A DNA stretch of 64,000 nt, from NCBI RefSeq assembly GCF_015221995.1, contig NZ_JADFFM010000002.1, positions 558,001 through 622,000 of the forward strand, given 5' to 3'. The notes beneath the pieces were generated by a model, which searched no databases, was not told where the DNA came from, and saw nothing but the letters and a program-made list of their open reading frames with translations. Below are positions 53,791 through 62,189 of the stretch, piece after piece (positions within the stretch are counted from its first letter, which is position 1; every line of letters starts with the position of its first letter). This DNA comes from Mucilaginibacter boryungensis. Its GTDB lineage: Bacteria > Bacteroidota > Bacteroidia > Sphingobacteriales > Sphingobacteriaceae. The position numbers and the translations under genes were made by a program.

Positions 53791-54309
53791 ATGAAAATTA
53801 GCGTTTATATCGCAACTTCCGCGAACGGACTTATTTCAAATTCAAGGAATGTACCGGATTGGTTGTCCCCTGAATACGGTCAGGGCATGTATGCTATAAG
53901 TCAGAAATTTAAAGCGGTAATTATGGGTAAAACCACCTATAACATTATTGCACCCGATCACTTACCACTTAAGGAGGAAGGAACAACAATTGTTTTAACT
54001 ACAAATGACACCGCAAAGCCGGATAATCCAACCGTAAAATTCACCAAAGAAGGTCCAGTTAAAATCAAAAAAATGTTGGAACGCGAAGGCTATGCTGACG
54101 CGGTAATTATTGGCGGAACAATGACCATCAGTCAATTTATAAACGCCGGGTTGGTCGATGAGATCTATTTTATCGTTGAGCCTGTATTGTTTGACGGTGG
54201 CTTGCCATTATTAAAAAATGTAACTGGTGAGCTAAAGCTTAACCTGTTGCAAGTATCTAAATTAAACGGGAATACAGTTCAACTTCATTACCAGGTAGAA
54301 AACGATTAG
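53791..54309 (+). CDS. RibD C-terminal / dihydrofolate reductase-like protein
   Basis: A 172-residue Rossmann-like reductase. KISVYIATSANGLISN, then AVIMGKTTYNIIAPDHLPLK and DAVIIGGTMTISQFINAGLV fit the RibD_C/DHFR-like family of NAD(P)H reductases. True DHFR or riboflavin residues are only partly kept, so the substrate is unknown. It is divergent from HxlR and 12 bases before the monooxygenase. Confidence 0.88.
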   Translation: MKISVYIATSANGLISNSRNVPDWLSPEYGQGMYAISQKFKAVIMGKTTYNIIAPDHLPLKEEGTTIVLTTNDTAKPDNPTVKFTKEGPVKIKKMLEREGYADAVIIGGTMTISQFINAGLVDEIYFIVEPVLFDGGLPLLKNVTGELKLNLLQVSKLNGNTVQLHYQVEND

Positions 54310-54321
54310 GACCGAGCCGAT

Positions 54322-54642
54322 ATGAATAACGATTCAAAACCAGTAACAGTTTTAATTACAAGCAGGATAAAGCCCGGTAAAATGGAAACTGCAAAATTTG
54401 AGCTTGAGGCAATAATTAAAACAGTAATTGAAAGAGAAAGCGCCTGTAAGGATATTGGTGTATACGATAACCCTGATGATCCTCAGCAACTGCAGATCAT
54501 TGAAAAATGGGATTCAAAAGAAATATTTCTGGGTCGGCATATGCAAGAGCCACACATGATCGCATTTATGAAGCTCGCGGAATCATTTCTCGATGGTAAA
54601 GCAGAATTTACCTTTTGGAATGAGGTGCTATCTATGCCTTAA
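54322..54642 (+). CDS. Antibiotic biosynthesis monooxygenase-family protein
   Basis: A 106-residue dimeric alpha/beta-barrel protein. VTVLITSRIKPGKMETAKFE, then GVYDNPDDPQQLQIIEKWDS and FLGRHMQEPHMIAFM match the ABM (quinol monooxygenase YgiN-like) family. It may oxidise quinones or bind heme-like ligands. It probably forms an operon with the reductase under HxlR control. Confidence 0.85.
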   Translation: MNNDSKPVTVLITSRIKPGKMETAKFELEAIIKTVIERESACKDIGVYDNPDDPQQLQIIEKWDSKEIFLGRHMQEPHMIAFMKLAESFLDGKAEFTFWNEVLSMP

Positions 54643-54699
54643 AACCACAAAAGGCATTTTTACATTAAACTCTTTTAAATCAGTCTTGGAGTTCTGTGA

Positions 54700-54735
54700 A
54701 AATAAAAAGCACTTACAATAATTTGTAAGTGCCTA
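54700..54735 (-). terminator. Terminator behind tRNA-Ala
   Basis: GGCACTTACAAATTATTGTA with AGTGCTTTTTATT on the minus strand: an 8-9 bp stem and T run. Confidence 0.75.
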
Positions 54736-54745
54736 AAAATCAGTG

Positions 54746-54819
<74 letters not shown>

Positions 54820-54828
54820 CTTTTGCAA

Positions 54829-54895
54829 GTCTAAAGTTCATAGTCGAAAGTCATGTTTTTTTACTACAGACTTATGACCTCTGGCTTAGGACTTC
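54829..54895. repeat. Self-complementary word repeat ('agtctaaagtt / cttaggactt')
   Basis: 'aagtctaaagttcatagtcg' in the left arm and 'cagacttatgacctctggct' with 'taggactt' in the right arm. Confidence 0.55.
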
Positions 54896-55008
54896 CCCAT
54901 CGGGATGGCAAAAGTAAAAAAAAGTTCATCAAACACAAATTTTACTTTCATTACACTGGTATAAATAAATATGGAATGTATTTTTGCGGGCCAAAAAGCT
55001 TTAAAAAA

Positions 55009-55111
55009 GTAAAGCCCCTGATGGGCAGGGGCCTTTACTAACCAATTATAAACCTAAATTATGAGAAGACTATTTTGTGTATTTTTAATACGGTGTAAAA
55101 GTAACACTTAG
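55009..55111 (+). other. Orphan leader with hairpin and 16-residue ORF
   Basis: GTAAAGCCCCTG and CAGGGGCCTTTAC form a strong hairpin (55009-55038). It is followed by an 'accaattataaacctaaatt' tract and an ATG at 55061 encoding MRRLFCVFLIRCKSNT, then stop. The tract resembles leaders I associate with SusC-type genes in Sphingobacteriaceae, so this may be the start of a lost receptor gene. The remainder of the gap up to 55416 is AT-rich with nothing further I can name. Confidence 0.4.
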
Positions 55112-55416
55112 TTTTGATATCTGTTAAAAAATTTTAATTTTTTTCACTAAAAATTGTCATACTTATATCAAAAAACATATTTACTATAAAAAATCAATAG
55201 TCATGAGCTATTTTTTATTCTTTACGGTGTAAATATATACAATTATCATTAACATCACATGAAAAAACAAACAAAATCATACCTTTTTATTAAAATTATT
55301 GTAAATACATAAAAATACAAGCCATAACAACAGCAAATAGCTAACAGAAAACATCAAAACTTTAGTTAACGTTAAATTTTAATCAATTTATTGTTAAAAT
55401 TTCGTGTAAAAAGCAC

Positions 55417-56622
55417 ATGAACGATAAAAAACCGACTCAACCGCAGCTAACTCCACTGATTTTATGGATAATGACCATAACTACAGGTTTTGTAGTAGCC
55501 AACATTTATTATAATCAGCCTTTACTGAATGATATTGCCGTTACTTATCATATAAGCACAGCAAAAGTTGGACAAGTGGCTATGATTACTCAAGTAGGTT
55601 ATGGTATCGGATTATTATTTATTGTCCCGCTGGGCGATATGTTTGAACGCCGCAAACTAATGCTGATAGATTTTGTGTTTATGGTCACCTCCCTTTTAGT
55701 AGCTGCCTGGGCACCCAATATTTTAGTATTATTAATAGCCAGTTTATTTGTAGGCATTACCTCGGTTATTCCACAATTAATGATACCTATGGCTGCGCAC
55801 CTTGCTAAGCCCCGGGAACGGGGAAAAAAAATTGGCTTTATTATGAGTGGCCTTTTGATAGGCATACTATTATCCCGCACGGTAAGTGGTTTTGTTGGCG
55901 AACATTTTGGATGGCGGACCATGTTTTATATAGCTGCCGGTATGATGTTGCTGATATGGCTGCTGGTTTATTTGCAACTACCAAAGGTTGAGGCCGATTA
56001 TACTGGTAAATATGCCACCTTAATGAGATCGCTTGTTAAACTGTTTAAAGAAGAACCTGCCTTGCGTTTAGCTTCATTTCGTGGCGCTTTGTGTTTTGCC
56101 AGTTTCAGTGCATTTTGGACAACCATTGTATTTTTATTAAAACAGCATTTTAATTTGGGTAGCGATGTGGCCGGCGCTTTCGGTTTATTAGGTGCTTTAG
56201 GCGCAGTAGCCGCCGGATTAATGGGTCGCCTAAGCGATAAGACAAACGCTTATAAATTGTCGGCTTTCACAATCATTTTAATTATTGTATCCTTTATAGT
56301 ATTTATGGTATGGGGTTATACCCTTATTGGCCTGGCGGTTGGTGTAATACTAATGGATGTCGGCGTGCAGGCTACACATATCTCTAACCAGGCTATTATT
56401 TTTGCATTAAATCCATCGGCACGTAACCGTATCAATACTATATATATGGTGTCTTACTTTATTGGCGGTTCACTGGGAACATTTCTGGCTACTATAGTTT
56501 GGGATAAATACCAGTGGAACGGCGTATGTACTATTGGCATCGCTTTATCGTCCATCGTGCTGGTGGTCCATCTACTTAACCATCAAAAGATGAAAGTGCA
56601 TCATCAAACCGTCCGCTCCTGA
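55417..56622 (+). CDS. MFS transporter
   Basis: A 401-residue protein with about 12 membrane helices. The MFS loop 2-3 signature is PLGDMFERRKLMLIDFVFM; between halves, PKVEADYTGKYATLMRSLVK. IYYNQPLLNDIA near residue 28 is typical of a group of uncharacterised DHA-type exporters of small drugs or metabolites. The central Arg/Asp pattern is normal. No regulator is adjacent. Confidence 0.92.
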   Translation: MNDKKPTQPQLTPLILWIMTITTGFVVANIYYNQPLLNDIAVTYHISTAKVGQVAMITQVGYGIGLLFIVPLGDMFERRKLMLIDFVFMVTSLLVAAWAPNILVLLIASLFVGITSVIPQLMIPMAAHLAKPRERGKKIGFIMSGLLIGILLSRTVSGFVGEHFGWRTMFYIAAGMMLLIWLLVYLQLPKVEADYTGKYATLMRSLVKLFKEEPALRLASFRGALCFASFSAFWTTIVFLLKQHFNLGSDVAGAFGLLGALGAVAAGLMGRLSDKTNAYKLSAFTIILIIVSFIVFMVWGYTLIGLAVGVILMDVGVQATHISNQAIIFALNPSARNRINTIYMVSYFIGGSLGTFLATIVWDKYQWNGVCTIGIALSSIVLVVHLLNHQKMKVHHQTVRS

Positions 56623-56803
56623 CCACTCTACAAAACATAGTGTAGGTTTTAATGTAGCTTTTTTTGATGCGATATCCTACGTATAGCGCCTGCTTATACA
56701 CTTTTTTAATTCCAAACGCGCTGTTATGAGACTTTTTTAGGTTACTAATTGATTTTTGGCACTGAATTGGAATAACCAATAACAGATCAGTTAAAAATTG
56801 AAA

Positions 56804-56989
56804 ATGATAGTCACTAACCCAAATATGGAACAACCGGAAGAGGAAAAAGAGTGGGAAGACCCACAACATCCTACCGAGCCTTCAGACGAACGTGACAAGG
56901 AACAGATACAAAGGCAATACGAAGAGGCTAAGCGCCGTAAAGATAACCTTACTGAAACCGATCATATTGATAAAGAAAAAAAGAATTAG
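56804..56989 (+). CDS. Small highly charged hypothetical protein
   Basis: A 61-residue protein full of Glu, Lys, Asp and Gln (EEEKEWEDPQHPTEPSDERD), probably disordered. A shorter start at ATG 56825 is possible. It lies 32 bases before the first of two paralogous small proteins. No function is known. Confidence 0.55.
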   Translation: MIVTNPNMEQPEEEKEWEDPQHPTEPSDERDKEQIQRQYEEAKRRKDNLTETDHIDKEKKN

Positions 56990-57021
56990 TTAAATAACAT
57001 TTCAACAAAAACATTACCACT

Positions 57022-57183
57022 ATGAAAGCTCAAAAAAAATTATCTGTAACCAAAATGATGGACCGTTTTGATAACGAGTTAAAAAACATCCTGATAAATG
57101 ACCTATCGGTTGCTAAAAATACTAAAGCCAATCTTGTTAATACTATCCAAAATGGCTTTAACAATCGTTTAAATGCAGCATAG
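57022..57183 (+). CDS. 53-residue protein, paralogue 1
   Basis: MKAQKKLSVTKMMDRFDNEL, then KNILINDLSVAKNTKANLVN and a short tail ending in NAA. It shares the pattern FDNxLxxILxxDL with the next gene. It is basic, with one predicted amphipathic helix. A purine-rich leader precedes it. It is too short for most gene finders. Confidence 0.6.
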   Translation: MKAQKKLSVTKMMDRFDNELKNILINDLSVAKNTKANLVNTIQNGFNNRLNAA

Positions 57184-57213
57184 TCAAAACATTTAACTAT
57201 AAAACATTCAACC

Positions 57214-57366
57214 ATGAAAAACTATAACAGTAAACCAGCACCGAGTAAATTAGTTGCCCAGTTTGACAACCAATTGATAAAGATATTGATGGAGGACCTG
57301 AAAGCTTTCCATGATAAAAATCCAACTATCCGTAAAGCAGGTATACAGCAGAAACAAGCTGCCTAA
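57214..57366 (+). CDS. 50-residue protein, paralogue 2
   Basis: MKNYNSKPAPSKLVAQFDNQ, then LIKILMEDLKAFHDKNPTIR and KAGIQQKQAA. Its core matches paralogue 1 (FDNQLIKILMEDL against FDNELKNILINDL). It follows 30 bases after paralogue 1 and is followed by a terminator, which supports a real transcript. Confidence 0.6.
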   Translation: MKNYNSKPAPSKLVAQFDNQLIKILMEDLKAFHDKNPTIRKAGIQQKQAA

Positions 57367-57413
57367 CCTATATCTACCTGTAAAATTCTTTTACATTACC
57401 TATTGAAAACGGT

Positions 57414-57445
57414 AAGGCCCTTTGTAAACAGAGGGCCTTATTTTT
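57414..57445 (+). terminator. Terminator of the small-protein cluster
   Basis: AAGGCCCT and AGGGCCTT with a 10-base loop, then a run of T. Confidence 0.85.
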
Positions 57446-57480
57446 ATCCACCGCCTTTTCATTTCGAACTAATTCCAGAT

Positions 57481-58590
57481 TCAACCTTTCAAATATCCCA
57501 AAATTAATTCAGCGGCCTTAGCTGACGCGCCGGGGGTACCCATATACACGTCAAGTTCATCGTAATTAGTTAACATTTGGGTGCGATAGGCTGCATCATT
57601 TAATAGCAAGTTTAGTTCTGTAGCTATTTGCTGTGGGTTACAATCTTCCTGTATCAGTTCCTTCACTACCAGTTTATTCATAATCAGGTTTACAAGTGAT
57701 ATAAATTTGATAGATACCACCATGCGTGCAATAGCAATACTAATAGCGCCACCTTTATAAACCACTACTTGCGGCACATTAAATAAAGCCGTTTCCAGCG
57801 TAGCTGTGCCCGATGCTACAATTGCAGCTTCGGCGTGGGTGAGCAAATCGTAGGTGGCATTGAATACAACGGGTATTTCCTGCTTATCCACGTATTGATC
57901 GTAATAAGCTTTATCAAACGATGGCGCACCGGCAATTACAAATTGATGATGAGGGAACTGTGCTGTTACCGCCAGCATATCAGGTAATAACCTGCTGATC
58001 TCTTGTTTGCGACTACCGGGTAACAGCGCTATGATCCTCTTACCTGTCAGGTGGTATTCCTTAAGAAAACCTGCGGTAGGCTCAAATGCTGCTATGGCAT
58101 CCAACAGCGGGTTGCCTACATAATCTACATGCATACCCCATTTGTTGTAAAAGTCAACCTCGAAGGGCAGGATGCAGAACATATGATCGACCACGCGTTT
58201 TATTTTCAGGACGCGTTTTTGGTTCCAGGCCCAAACTTTTGGCGAGATATAGTAGCAGGTTTTAAAACCTTGCGCTTTGGCAAAATCAGCGATCTTCAGG
58301 TTAAAGCCTGGAAAATCGATCAATATTACCACATCGGGCTGCCAGGCGCTAATATCTGTTTTGCATGCTTTCAGGTTTTTAAATATGGTGCGCAGGTTGG
58401 CCAATACTTCTACAAAACCCATAAAGGCCATATCAGCATAATGCTTTACCAGCCTACCGCCCTGGGCCTGCATTAAGTCGCCGCCAAAGTACCGGAATTC
58501 AGCTTCGGGATCGCGCTCCTTCAGTGCCTTCATCAGGTTGGCGCCGTGTAAGTCGCCCGACGCTTCGCCCGCTACCAGGTAGTACTTCAT
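57481..58590 (-). CDS. lpxB: Lipid-A-disaccharide synthase
   Basis: A 369-residue GT19 enzyme that joins UDP-2,3-diacylglucosamine and lipid X in lipid A synthesis at the inner membrane. YYLVAGEASGDLHGANLMKA, then CYYISPKVWAWNQKRVLKIK and IALLPGSRKQEISRLLP are diagnostic, and ASGTATLETALFNVPQVVVY is the nucleotide-sugar region. The length is normal. The small membrane gene upstream abuts it without a gap. Confidence 0.97.
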   Translation of the reverse strand: MKYYLVAGEASGDLHGANLMKALKERDPEAEFRYFGGDLMQAQGGRLVKHYADMAFMGFVEVLANLRTIFKNLKACKTDISAWQPDVVILIDFPGFNLKIADFAKAQGFKTCYYISPKVWAWNQKRVLKIKRVVDHMFCILPFEVDFYNKWGMHVDYVGNPLLDAIAAFEPTAGFLKEYHLTGKRIIALLPGSRKQEISRLLPDMLAVTAQFPHHQFVIAGAPSFDKAYYDQYVDKQEIPVVFNATYDLLTHAEAAIVASGTATLETALFNVPQVVVYKGGAISIAIARMVVSIKFISLVNLIMNKLVVKELIQEDCNPQQIATELNLLLNDAAYRTQMLTNYDELDVYMGTPGASAKAAELILGYLKG

Positions 58591-58848
58591 TTATTTATAT
58601 CTGAAAAAATAAACCACTATTAAAAACACAAAAGTAACCAGCATAATACCCTGCACAGTCTTCTCCTGGTGCTTGCCGGCAAAGTAGCGCAATACACCCA
58701 GGTTTAAAGCTGCCACTATAAAGTATGGCAAGCCCCGGTTTGCCGTAATCCAGATAGGATGCATCACTACCTCAAAAATCAAGGCGGCTATAACGGGCAA
58801 TATCAGCCCCATGATAATCCCGTTGGGTATGGTGTTTTTATTGAGCAT
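58591..58848 (-). CDS. Small membrane protein upstream of lpxB
   Basis: An 85-residue protein with three hydrophobic segments (GIIMGLILPVIAALIFEVVM, PYFIVAALNLGVLRYF and IMLVTFVFLIVVYFF). The frame is open 22 codons upstream, but that part (RHAELVSALR) is a translated REP palindrome, so ATG 58848 is chosen. It is directly followed by lpxB and may help envelope synthesis; no function is known. Confidence 0.7.
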   Translation of the reverse strand: MLNKNTIPNGIIMGLILPVIAALIFEVVMHPIWITANRGLPYFIVAALNLGVLRYFAGKHQEKTVQGIMLVTFVFLIVVYFFRYK

Positions 58849-58871
58849 TTGTTTGTTACTAACTATTAACC

Positions 58872-58903
58872 TCAATGCCGAAACAAGCTCAGCATGACGT
58901 ATC
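58872..58903 (+). repeat. REP-like palindrome, copy R5 (degenerate)
   Basis: AATGCCGAAACAAGCTCAGC then ATGACG: the R1 pattern with two mispaired positions. Confidence 0.6.
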
Positions 58904-58929
58904 TTTTTCATCACGTTTTCTTGCAGTGC

Positions 58930-59457
58930 CTAATAATCCGCCAGTACCAAAATTTTATCACTTATTGGCTGTATCCTTTCGCGGCCATTTAAAAAACCAA
59001 GACCAACCACAAAACTGAAGCCTGCTACTACGCCGCCCATTTCTTTTATCAGTTCACTGGCTGCGGTTACGGTGCCGCCGGTGGCCAGCAGGTCGTCGTG
59101 TATCAATATGTGCTGACCGGGTTCAAAGGCATCAGTATGCAGTTCAATAGTGGCGGTGCCGTATTCCAGTTTATACGCTTTTTGTTTAATGGTAAACGGC
59201 AATTTACCGGCCTTACGCACCGGGATAAACGGCACGCCTAACCGGCATGCCAAGGATAACCCAAACAAAAATCCGCGACTTTCAACCCCCGCAACTACAT
59301 CTATTTTGGTATCTTTTAGTCGCTCGGTAAAAGCATCAAGTATCTTATCACAAAGTATAGGGTCTTTTAAAATAGGGGTGATATCCTTAAATACAATACC
59401 GGGTTTCGGAAAGTCTGGAATATCCCTTATGGCGCTTTTAATTTGTTGTTCTATCAT
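58930..59457 (-). CDS. apt: Adenine phosphoribosyltransferase
   Basis: A 175-residue purine-salvage enzyme (adenine + PRPP to AMP). IPDFPKPGIVFKDITPILKD, then GVESRGFLFGLSLACRLGVP and the PRPP loop HILIHDDLLATGGTVTAASE. It starts at ATG 59457, overlapping the HhH gene by 4 bases. Confidence 0.97.
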   Translation of the reverse strand: MIEQQIKSAIRDIPDFPKPGIVFKDITPILKDPILCDKILDAFTERLKDTKIDVVAGVESRGFLFGLSLACRLGVPFIPVRKAGKLPFTIKQKAYKLEYGTATIELHTDAFEPGQHILIHDDLLATGGTVTAASELIKEMGGVVAGFSFVVGLGFLNGRERIQPISDKILVLADY

Positions 59458-60287
59458 TTAAAACTGATGTATGGTTCAATTTTACGCAAAATTCCGTCAT
59501 CAATAATAGGAATGTTCTTTAAATCGCTCAGTTGAGTGTAGTCGCCATGTTGATTTCGATATTCAACAATGGCATTTTTTTGCTTGTAAGTCAAATAAGG
59601 GAATACCAGCAGGCGGTCTTTATCCGGGTGATTGATATTGATCTTGCTGATCTTCCGTGCATCAATCTTAATAAACGGCGCAATGTCTAAATACATTGCA
59701 GAATCTATCCCGTAAATTTCCTTCAATTGTTCTTTTTTGCAGAAACCACCCAACCTGTCGCGGTAGCGGATAATGCGTGTGGCAAAACCATTACCAATGC
59801 CGCCTATTTGGGTAAGTTTAATAGTGTCGGTAGTGTTAATGTCCACAACCGCGTTGGTCTTTGCAGTATAATTTGATTTTTCGGGCAGGTTAATGTAAGG
59901 GGCAAGGCGCTTGTAATCATCGCTGCTGATTGCGTATATTTTCTTCAGATCGGCCTTGTTGTAAAACCTGCCGCCCTTAGCTTCATAATTTTTAATGGTG
60001 GTTATTTGGTGTTCGTTTAATCCCAATTTTTGCCAGGCTGTATCGGGTAAATGATTGGGATCGAACAAAAATAATTTGACGTTGTTGAGTTTAGTGGTAT
60101 CAGCGTCCATTTTTGGTAACCGTGCGGCCGCCTCATCAAAGCCATTTGGATTTACCAGCTTGTAAGGATGCAGTTTTTTATAAACACCGGGGGCAGCCAA
60201 AACCAAAGTTATCAGTATAAGCAGAACAATTAATCCGTTCCACTCCTTTTTAGTAACTGACAAGTAATTTTTAAGAGGCGAAGGCAT
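59454..60287 (-). CDS. Helix-hairpin-helix protein (ComEA-like)
   Basis: A 277-residue protein with one N-terminal membrane helix (WNGLIVLLILITLVLAAPGV) and several HhH motifs: NEHQITTIKNYEAKGGRFYN, then KLTQIGGIGNGFATRIIRYR with DRLGGFCKKEQLKEI, and the last YLTYKQKNAIVEYRNQHGDY with TQLSDLKNIP. Such anchored HhH proteins bind DNA without sequence preference; in Bacteroidota the ComEA-like role in DNA uptake is unproven. It overlaps apt by 4 bases. Confidence 0.88.
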   Translation of the reverse strand: MPSPLKNYLSVTKKEWNGLIVLLILITLVLAAPGVYKKLHPYKLVNPNGFDEAAARLPKMDADTTKLNNVKLFLFDPNHLPDTAWQKLGLNEHQITTIKNYEAKGGRFYNKADLKKIYAISSDDYKRLAPYINLPEKSNYTAKTNAVVDINTTDTIKLTQIGGIGNGFATRIIRYRDRLGGFCKKEQLKEIYGIDSAMYLDIAPFIKIDARKISKININHPDKDRLLVFPYLTYKQKNAIVEYRNQHGDYTQLSDLKNIPIIDDGILRKIEPYISFK

Positions 60288-60369
60288 GGTTATAGCTAAA
60301 TATTGGCGTAAAATAAAGAATTTTTAAGGATATTTAACTCTTAAACACAATATACCCCTGCCGCGAAAA

Positions 60370-62127
60370 ATGAAAATAATAACCACCAACGAATTTGCAA
60401 AAGCTATAGGGCTGGACAAGCTGAAAATGCCCGGTCTTGCTGCGTTGCTAATGGAAATTATGAAGATAAACCAGGTGAACGAATTGTTTGCCAGCGCCCA
60501 GCATAAACACGGTATTGAATTTATTGATGCTATTTTAGAAGGAGTTGGGGTTACGGTTGATTTTGACGAAACCGAACTGCGTCATATCCCTGCCGACGGC
60601 GCTTTTATCGCTATTGCCAATCACCCTTATGGCGGTGTTGAAGGGCTGGTGTTATTAAAAATGCTCTGCATGGTTCGGCCTGATGCTAAACTGATGGCCA
60701 ACTTCCTGCTGAAGAAAATACCTAACCTGAGTGAGTACTTTATTGCCGTAAACCCCTTTGAAAATATCGATCATTCATCCAGTATCAGCGGGATAAAAAG
60801 CACACTGGGCTTACTGGCGGGAGGCACCCCTATCGGCATATTTCCCGCGGGCGAAGTGTCCACCTATAAAATTGAAACCCAGCAGGTAACCGACCGCAAG
60901 TGGCATCCGGTTGTAGGAAAGATCATCGCGAAAGCAAAAGTGCCGGTGGTCCCTATTTATTTCCATGGGAATAATGGCCTGTTGTTTAATTTGCTTAGCC
61001 TGATCCATCCTACGTTACGCACTGCAAAGCTACCCTCGGAATTATTTAACAAGCAAGGCCACACCATTAAGCTACGCATTGGCAAGCCCATACATTTTGA
61101 AGATATCCCCGAAAGTAATAACCCTGCAAAACTACTGAATTACCTGCGTGCCAAAACCTATGCTTTGGGTGCAGGGCTTGAAGAAGAAAAGAAATTATTC
61201 AACCCGCGCAATTTGTTCAAAATAAAAAGCGAACCCGAGGAAATTGCTTTTGAAACCGACCGGAATATCATTGAAAAGGAACTTGAACCTTTACGGGAGA
61301 ATTACCTGATCTGGACGGAGAAAAACTACGAGGTATTTATAGCCCCCACATCCACTATCCCCAATATTATACGCGAAATTGGACGCTTGCGCGAAATCAC
61401 TTTCCGCGAGGTGGGCGAAGGCACTAATAAAAGTATCGATTTGGATGAGTATGATATTTACTATCATCACCTGTTTATCTGGGATAGCGAAACTAAGCTA
61501 ATTGTAGGCGCCTACCGCATTGGCCTGGGCGATGAAATATTTTACAGTCGTGGCAAAAAAGGGTTTTATACCGCTGAAGTTTTTAAAATAAAAGGCCAGT
61601 TTACTCCCGTGTTAAAAAGCAGCATCGAACTGGGGCGTTCGTTTATCCGTTCAGAATACCAGGGCAAGCCGCTGCCTTTATTTTTATTATGGAAGGGCAT
61701 ATTGAAGTATTTACTGGATAACCCCCGTTACCGCTATTTGATAGGGCCGGTAAGCATCAGTAATTCATTCAGCACATTCTCAAAATCTTTAATTGTAGAT
61801 TATATCACTAAGCATCATTTCGACCATGAAATGGCGCAATATGTGCGCCCGCGTAAAAAATTCAAGGTTGATTTTTCCAAGATCGATACAGACCTGCTGA
61901 TGGAAGGCGCTGATGATTCATTGAAAGGACTGGATAGCATTATATCCGACGTGGAAACTCGTAATATGAAGATCCCGGTATTACTTCGACAATATATCGC
62001 GTTAAACGGAAAGATCATCTGTTTTAACATTGATCCAAAATTCGCCGATTGCCTTGATGGTTTCCTGGTGCTTGATCTGCAGCAAGTTCCGCGCGAAATG
62101 CTGGAAAAGTTGGGAAAGAATCTGTAA
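60370..62127 (+). CDS. OlsF-like bifunctional acyltransferase (amino-acid lipid synthesis)
   Basis: A 585-residue fusion. The N-terminal half is a PlsC-type acyltransferase: the HX4D-like motif is degenerate as NHPYGGVEG, followed by GGTPIGIFPAGEVSTYKI. The C-terminal half (about 325-520) is an acetyltransferase-like OlsB domain: IREIGRLREITFREVGEG, then FYTAEVFKIKGQFTPVLKSS and ELGRSFIRSEYQGKPLPLFL. Known OlsF proteins (Serratia, Flavobacterium) make ornithine or glycine lipids by N- and O-acylation with one polypeptide. The amino acid used here is unknown. It is divergent from the HhH gene. Confidence 0.85.
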   Translation: MKIITTNEFAKAIGLDKLKMPGLAALLMEIMKINQVNELFASAQHKHGIEFIDAILEGVGVTVDFDETELRHIPADGAFIAIANHPYGGVEGLVLLKMLCMVRPDAKLMANFLLKKIPNLSEYFIAVNPFENIDHSSSISGIKSTLGLLAGGTPIGIFPAGEVSTYKIETQQVTDRKWHPVVGKIIAKAKVPVVPIYFHGNNGLLFNLLSLIHPTLRTAKLPSELFNKQGHTIKLRIGKPIHFEDIPESNNPAKLLNYLRAKTYALGAGLEEEKKLFNPRNLFKIKSEPEEIAFETDRNIIEKELEPLRENYLIWTEKNYEVFIAPTSTIPNIIREIGRLREITFREVGEGTNKSIDLDEYDIYYHHLFIWDSETKLIVGAYRIGLGDEIFYSRGKKGFYTAEVFKIKGQFTPVLKSSIELGRSFIRSEYQGKPLPLFLLWKGILKYLLDNPRYRYLIGPVSISNSFSTFSKSLIVDYITKHHFDHEMAQYVRPRKKFKVDFSKIDTDLLMEGADDSLKGLDSIISDVETRNMKIPVLLRQYIALNGKIICFNIDPKFADCLDGFLVLDLQQVPREMLEKLGKNL

Positions 62128-62129
62128 TC

Positions 62130-62182
62130 AGTGATTGGTTAATTAGTGATTAGTTGTTGAATGGCAATCACTAATTAACTGA
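62130..62182. repeat. Self-complementary word repeat ('cagtgattggttaatta')
   Basis: 'agtgattggttaattagtga' against 'caatcactaattaactga': a hairpin between two convergent genes that may serve as bidirectional terminator. Confidence 0.65.
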
Positions 62183-62189
62183 TACTAAC

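Noticed and set aside
54853..55041. 62-codon plus-strand ORF
   Set aside because: Runs across a word repeat and the hairpin leader; no conserved features.
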